A DNA stretch of 64,000 nucleotides, taken from Antedon mediterranea (taxonomy: Eukaryota > Echinodermata > Crinoidea > Comatulida > Antedonidae). A program made the translations under genes and the position numbers. Positions within the stretch are counted from its first letter, which is position 1, and every line of letters starts with the position of its first letter. The notes under the pieces were generated by a model that saw nothing but the letters and a program-made list of their open reading frames with translations, was not told where the DNA came from and made no database searches. The DNA lies in the NCBI RefSeq assembly GCF_964355755.1, contig NC_092673.1, positions 23,937,001 through 24,001,000 on the forward strand, in the 5' to 3' direction. This document shows positions 61,266 to 64,000 of this stretch, piece after piece.

Positions 61266-64000
61266 CTATAGAAAGCACCGCATACATACAGCAATAAACA
61301 ACTTCTTGCAGATTTATTATACTTGGCGAAAAGTATTACATATTTTTAATGTTGATATTTTAATGCTGATATTTCATGCGAAGGGTTACAGATTTGCTGC
61401 ACATGGAATATGAACTTTCACATTATAATTTTTTTTTTTATTCTGTCCGTAATTCACTGTGTAAAAAAAAAAGTACTCAATATTCCGTGATTTATGTTTT
61501 GACTGTATTATTCTATTTCATGTACTGTGCAAAAAAACCAATATAAATCCTGATGTTGCTCAATTTTTCTTTCAATGCACGGTAAAGAATTTCTTCTCCA
61601 ATTCTTCTGCTGTATGTTTTGACTGTATTATTCTACTGTACTGTACTGTACTTAAAAAACCCAATATAAATCTAGATTTTCTTAATTTCTCTCAAGGCAC
61701 GGTACAAAATGTCTTCTCCAATTCTTCTGTGTAAAAAATGGCAAAACAATTTAAGATCCAACGAGTCGATATTATATACTTGAAATGTCTTCTGCAATTC
61801 TGCTCTGTAAACTTGTAACACTAGACAAATAAAATTTGCTGCACACAATCTTTTCTGGCGTTGTATAAAAATTTAACAGAAAAAAAACCAAACTGTAGTA
61901 TTCACTGATATCCTCTTAATTTAGCTTTGAATGTTGTACAGTATTTCTTCTGACTGCGACAATGGAAATTACAAATTTACCTAACAACTTTGTCTAACAT
62001 CCGTTACAAATTGTATTGAAATAACATAGAGCCTTTAGCGAAATACACAACTGCAAATAACAGACTAAACTAAGTGTAAAATGGAAGTGGATTAGTGAGT
62101 AATTTTGTTCAATGTCTTCTAATTATTGTATTTATAAATAGTATACAGAATTAGTCATCAAGAAAAGGTCCTAAAAAAACTGCACCTCTGACGTAGCTCA
62201 TGTTAGTTATCACACTGCTGGTCAATGCCACATGGAATTTCCAAAGTGCCTTGATGGTCCACCAGAAATTCTTTAATACATTGTGATGGAATCTTTAAAG
62301 ATTAGGAATAATTAAATTGTGCCGTATTTACACTTTGGATGCAAATTTGTTGTCCGATGTTGTTTGTGATTAAATTCAACTCCCTCATTAAACTACTGCT
62401 TCTAATGTACCGAGACTATGTAGTAAAATACGGTAGGAAAGAAATCCATAAAACTGCTTTGTGTAACCAAATAAAATTCAGCTGTATACAATTTGACATA
62501 TTAATTGTAGACAAAAATAATTCAGTAATGTCAGCCAATCCCTGAACTTGTCTCAAAATCCTTTAGAATGGCTGCTTTATCAAAACCTCAAAATCCTAAA
62601 ACAGTAAAATCCATACTGTATGCAAAGAGAACGTCTTACTCAGTCTTATTGTTATTCACTGTACCCACTGAAACAATTTATAAGCTAAACCAAGTAACCA
62701 CTATTAAAAAAAATACATCCCAAGTCAAACACAAACACTGGTCACTTGGTGTCTATTCCACAGTGGTGCTTTATTTGTTTCTGAAGTACAATTCACAATA
62801 GAACAGTAATGGTTTGTTACACAGAAAAATAAAATATTTTTCCAGGACACTTCAGAAGCAAAGAAACCACAATAGGAAATGTATTCCAAAGCATCCAGAC
62901 ACAAATAAGATGATCTATAAAGAGTTCTTCTGTAATAATATCGACTCACTCTGACGATAGACACTATAACATCTGTAATATGCTAAAAGACAACCATGTA
63001 CCTCAGGCGTGCTCACGATGTGTACTGTATTGCTCAATGTTAAATAATGAAGTTTGTGTTCAACGCCAAAGCAAAGTTGAAGAAAGGAGCAAGCCAATGG
63101 TGGATGGTTGCTTTGTTTGTTTCCAAAGTACAATTCCTTTTCAATGATAAAATGACAAAAGAACTATAATCAATAAACAAACTATTTAGCCCTTTGTTAT
63201 CTGTCTGTGAACTTACTATTACTATTAAGGAAGTTGATTACATAATACAAGGCAACAGCTGATGTAAGTTTGTTCATTCACAGAGACATGTCAATATCTC
63301 TATGGTTAAATTCATTCCAAATTCTACCCACACATGTTCAGTAAACAATAAGTGCAGCCCCCATGATTTTGAAATAAAAAAGAAAGAGGAGGGGAATTTC
63401 AATTGTTTAAAAATGATCAAATGAATTGCTGATCTTAAACTAATGTTCTATCTTTTGCATTGTCAATTTTGAAATTTAGGGACACATAACCACCTATATG
63501 TTAGGCCAATTTATACAAACGAGCGTTAACGGTAATACAGTACAAATATAGAATCTATATTATTTCTTATTACCATTTACACACAACATGGAGCAGACAA
63601 GCGGTTACCGCCCACGAGATAGATACAGATTCTACTGTACGTGGGAAAAGCTATGTGGTTTTCCGCTTATTGTCATCACTCGTCTGTGTAAATTGGCCTT
63701 TTAAATTTTAAACTATTGTGCCATGTAGGTATGAGCACAATATTGTATATCATGTCATAATCATTCAATTAATCAACATGAGGTAGACTCACGCTTTAAC
63801 CTAGATCATTTATCGTGATCTAATCAACACATAAATCATTACCATTCATTATTCACAGTTTAATGAGAGTTAATTACTGTAAATGTTATTGAATTGGCCA
63901 TAGGTTTACAACAGTATAGACAAAATAATTACACAAAAAAATGCATTTAATATTTAATCTTCTTTACAATCACAACCACCACCATCCCTCCCACACATGA
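61266..64000. other. Non-coding right end of window
   Basis: AT-rich, with short tandem similarities (TCTTCTCCAATTCTTCTG near 61590 and 61710) and a palindromic MITE. No exon with convincing splice borders or homology was found. It may hold upstream exons or regulatory sequence of RALGPS. Confidence 0.5.
63503..63703. mobile_element. Palindromic MITE with GGCCAATTTA termini
   Basis: TAGGCCAATTTATACAAACG on the left is inverted as CGTCTGTGTAAATTGGCCTT on the right. The centre has opposing GGTAAT/ATTACC and AAGCGGT/CCGCTT words. About 200 bp, no coding sequence. Confidence 0.7.

Noticed and set aside
60973-61287. Full 104-codon minus frame as a stand-alone gene
   Set aside because: Only the stretch between the acceptor at 61265 and donor at 61125 makes sense, as an upstream RALGPS exon; the remainder reads into introns.

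Overview
The window is AT-rich, intron-rich eukaryotic nuclear DNA. Short exons (12 to 519 bp) have standard GT/AG borders and the non-coding sequence is packed with short inverted-repeat transposons, tRNA-headed SINEs, retroelement tails and minisatellites. The proteins and their order (KLHL20 next to ANKRD45, plus one RALGPS gene) suggest a marine invertebrate deuterostome, possibly an echinoderm. That assignment is inference, not proof. No bacterial-type features, CRISPR arrays, rRNA genes or intact tRNA genes were seen.

Layout. (1) 297-1907, + strand: the last two coding exons of a gene that begins left of the window; the product is not recognised. (2) 1908-9880: intergenic, with MITEs of two families. 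(3) 11203-25443, - strand: complete eight-exon KLHL20 orthologue (584 aa; BTB, BACK, six Kelch repeats). A hairpin-rich 51-bp minisatellite lies just past its 3' end. Its 8.6-kb intron 6 holds a 2.7-kb array of an 82-bp tRNA-like unit, and a hAT-type element nested in a MITE. (4) About 26.4 kb: divergent promoter region. (5) 26759-29374, + strand: complete five-exon ANKRD45 orthologue (288 aa). (6) 29.4-34.9 kb: no recognisable gene. (7) 34905-57943 (alternative start 61206), - strand: RALGPS1/2 orthologue, a Ral guanine-nucleotide exchange factor with RasGEF and PH domains, 18 coding exons (555 aa). An upstream in-frame exon and a 12-nt microexon are candidates for alternative forms. Its last intron carries a decayed 3.3-kb transposon with about 470-bp terminal inverted repeats, and another intron carries an 87-bp minisatellite. 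(8) 61.3-64 kb: non-coding, with one MITE.

The three identified genes act in different pathways: CUL3 ubiquitin ligation, a small ankyrin protein, and Ral GTPase activation. The clearest functional link is architectural: KLHL20 and ANKRD45 are head to head and probably share a promoter, an arrangement I also recall from vertebrates. All exon borders below were derived by hand from splice signals, reading-frame continuity and family knowledge. No alignment, fold or transcript data were available.
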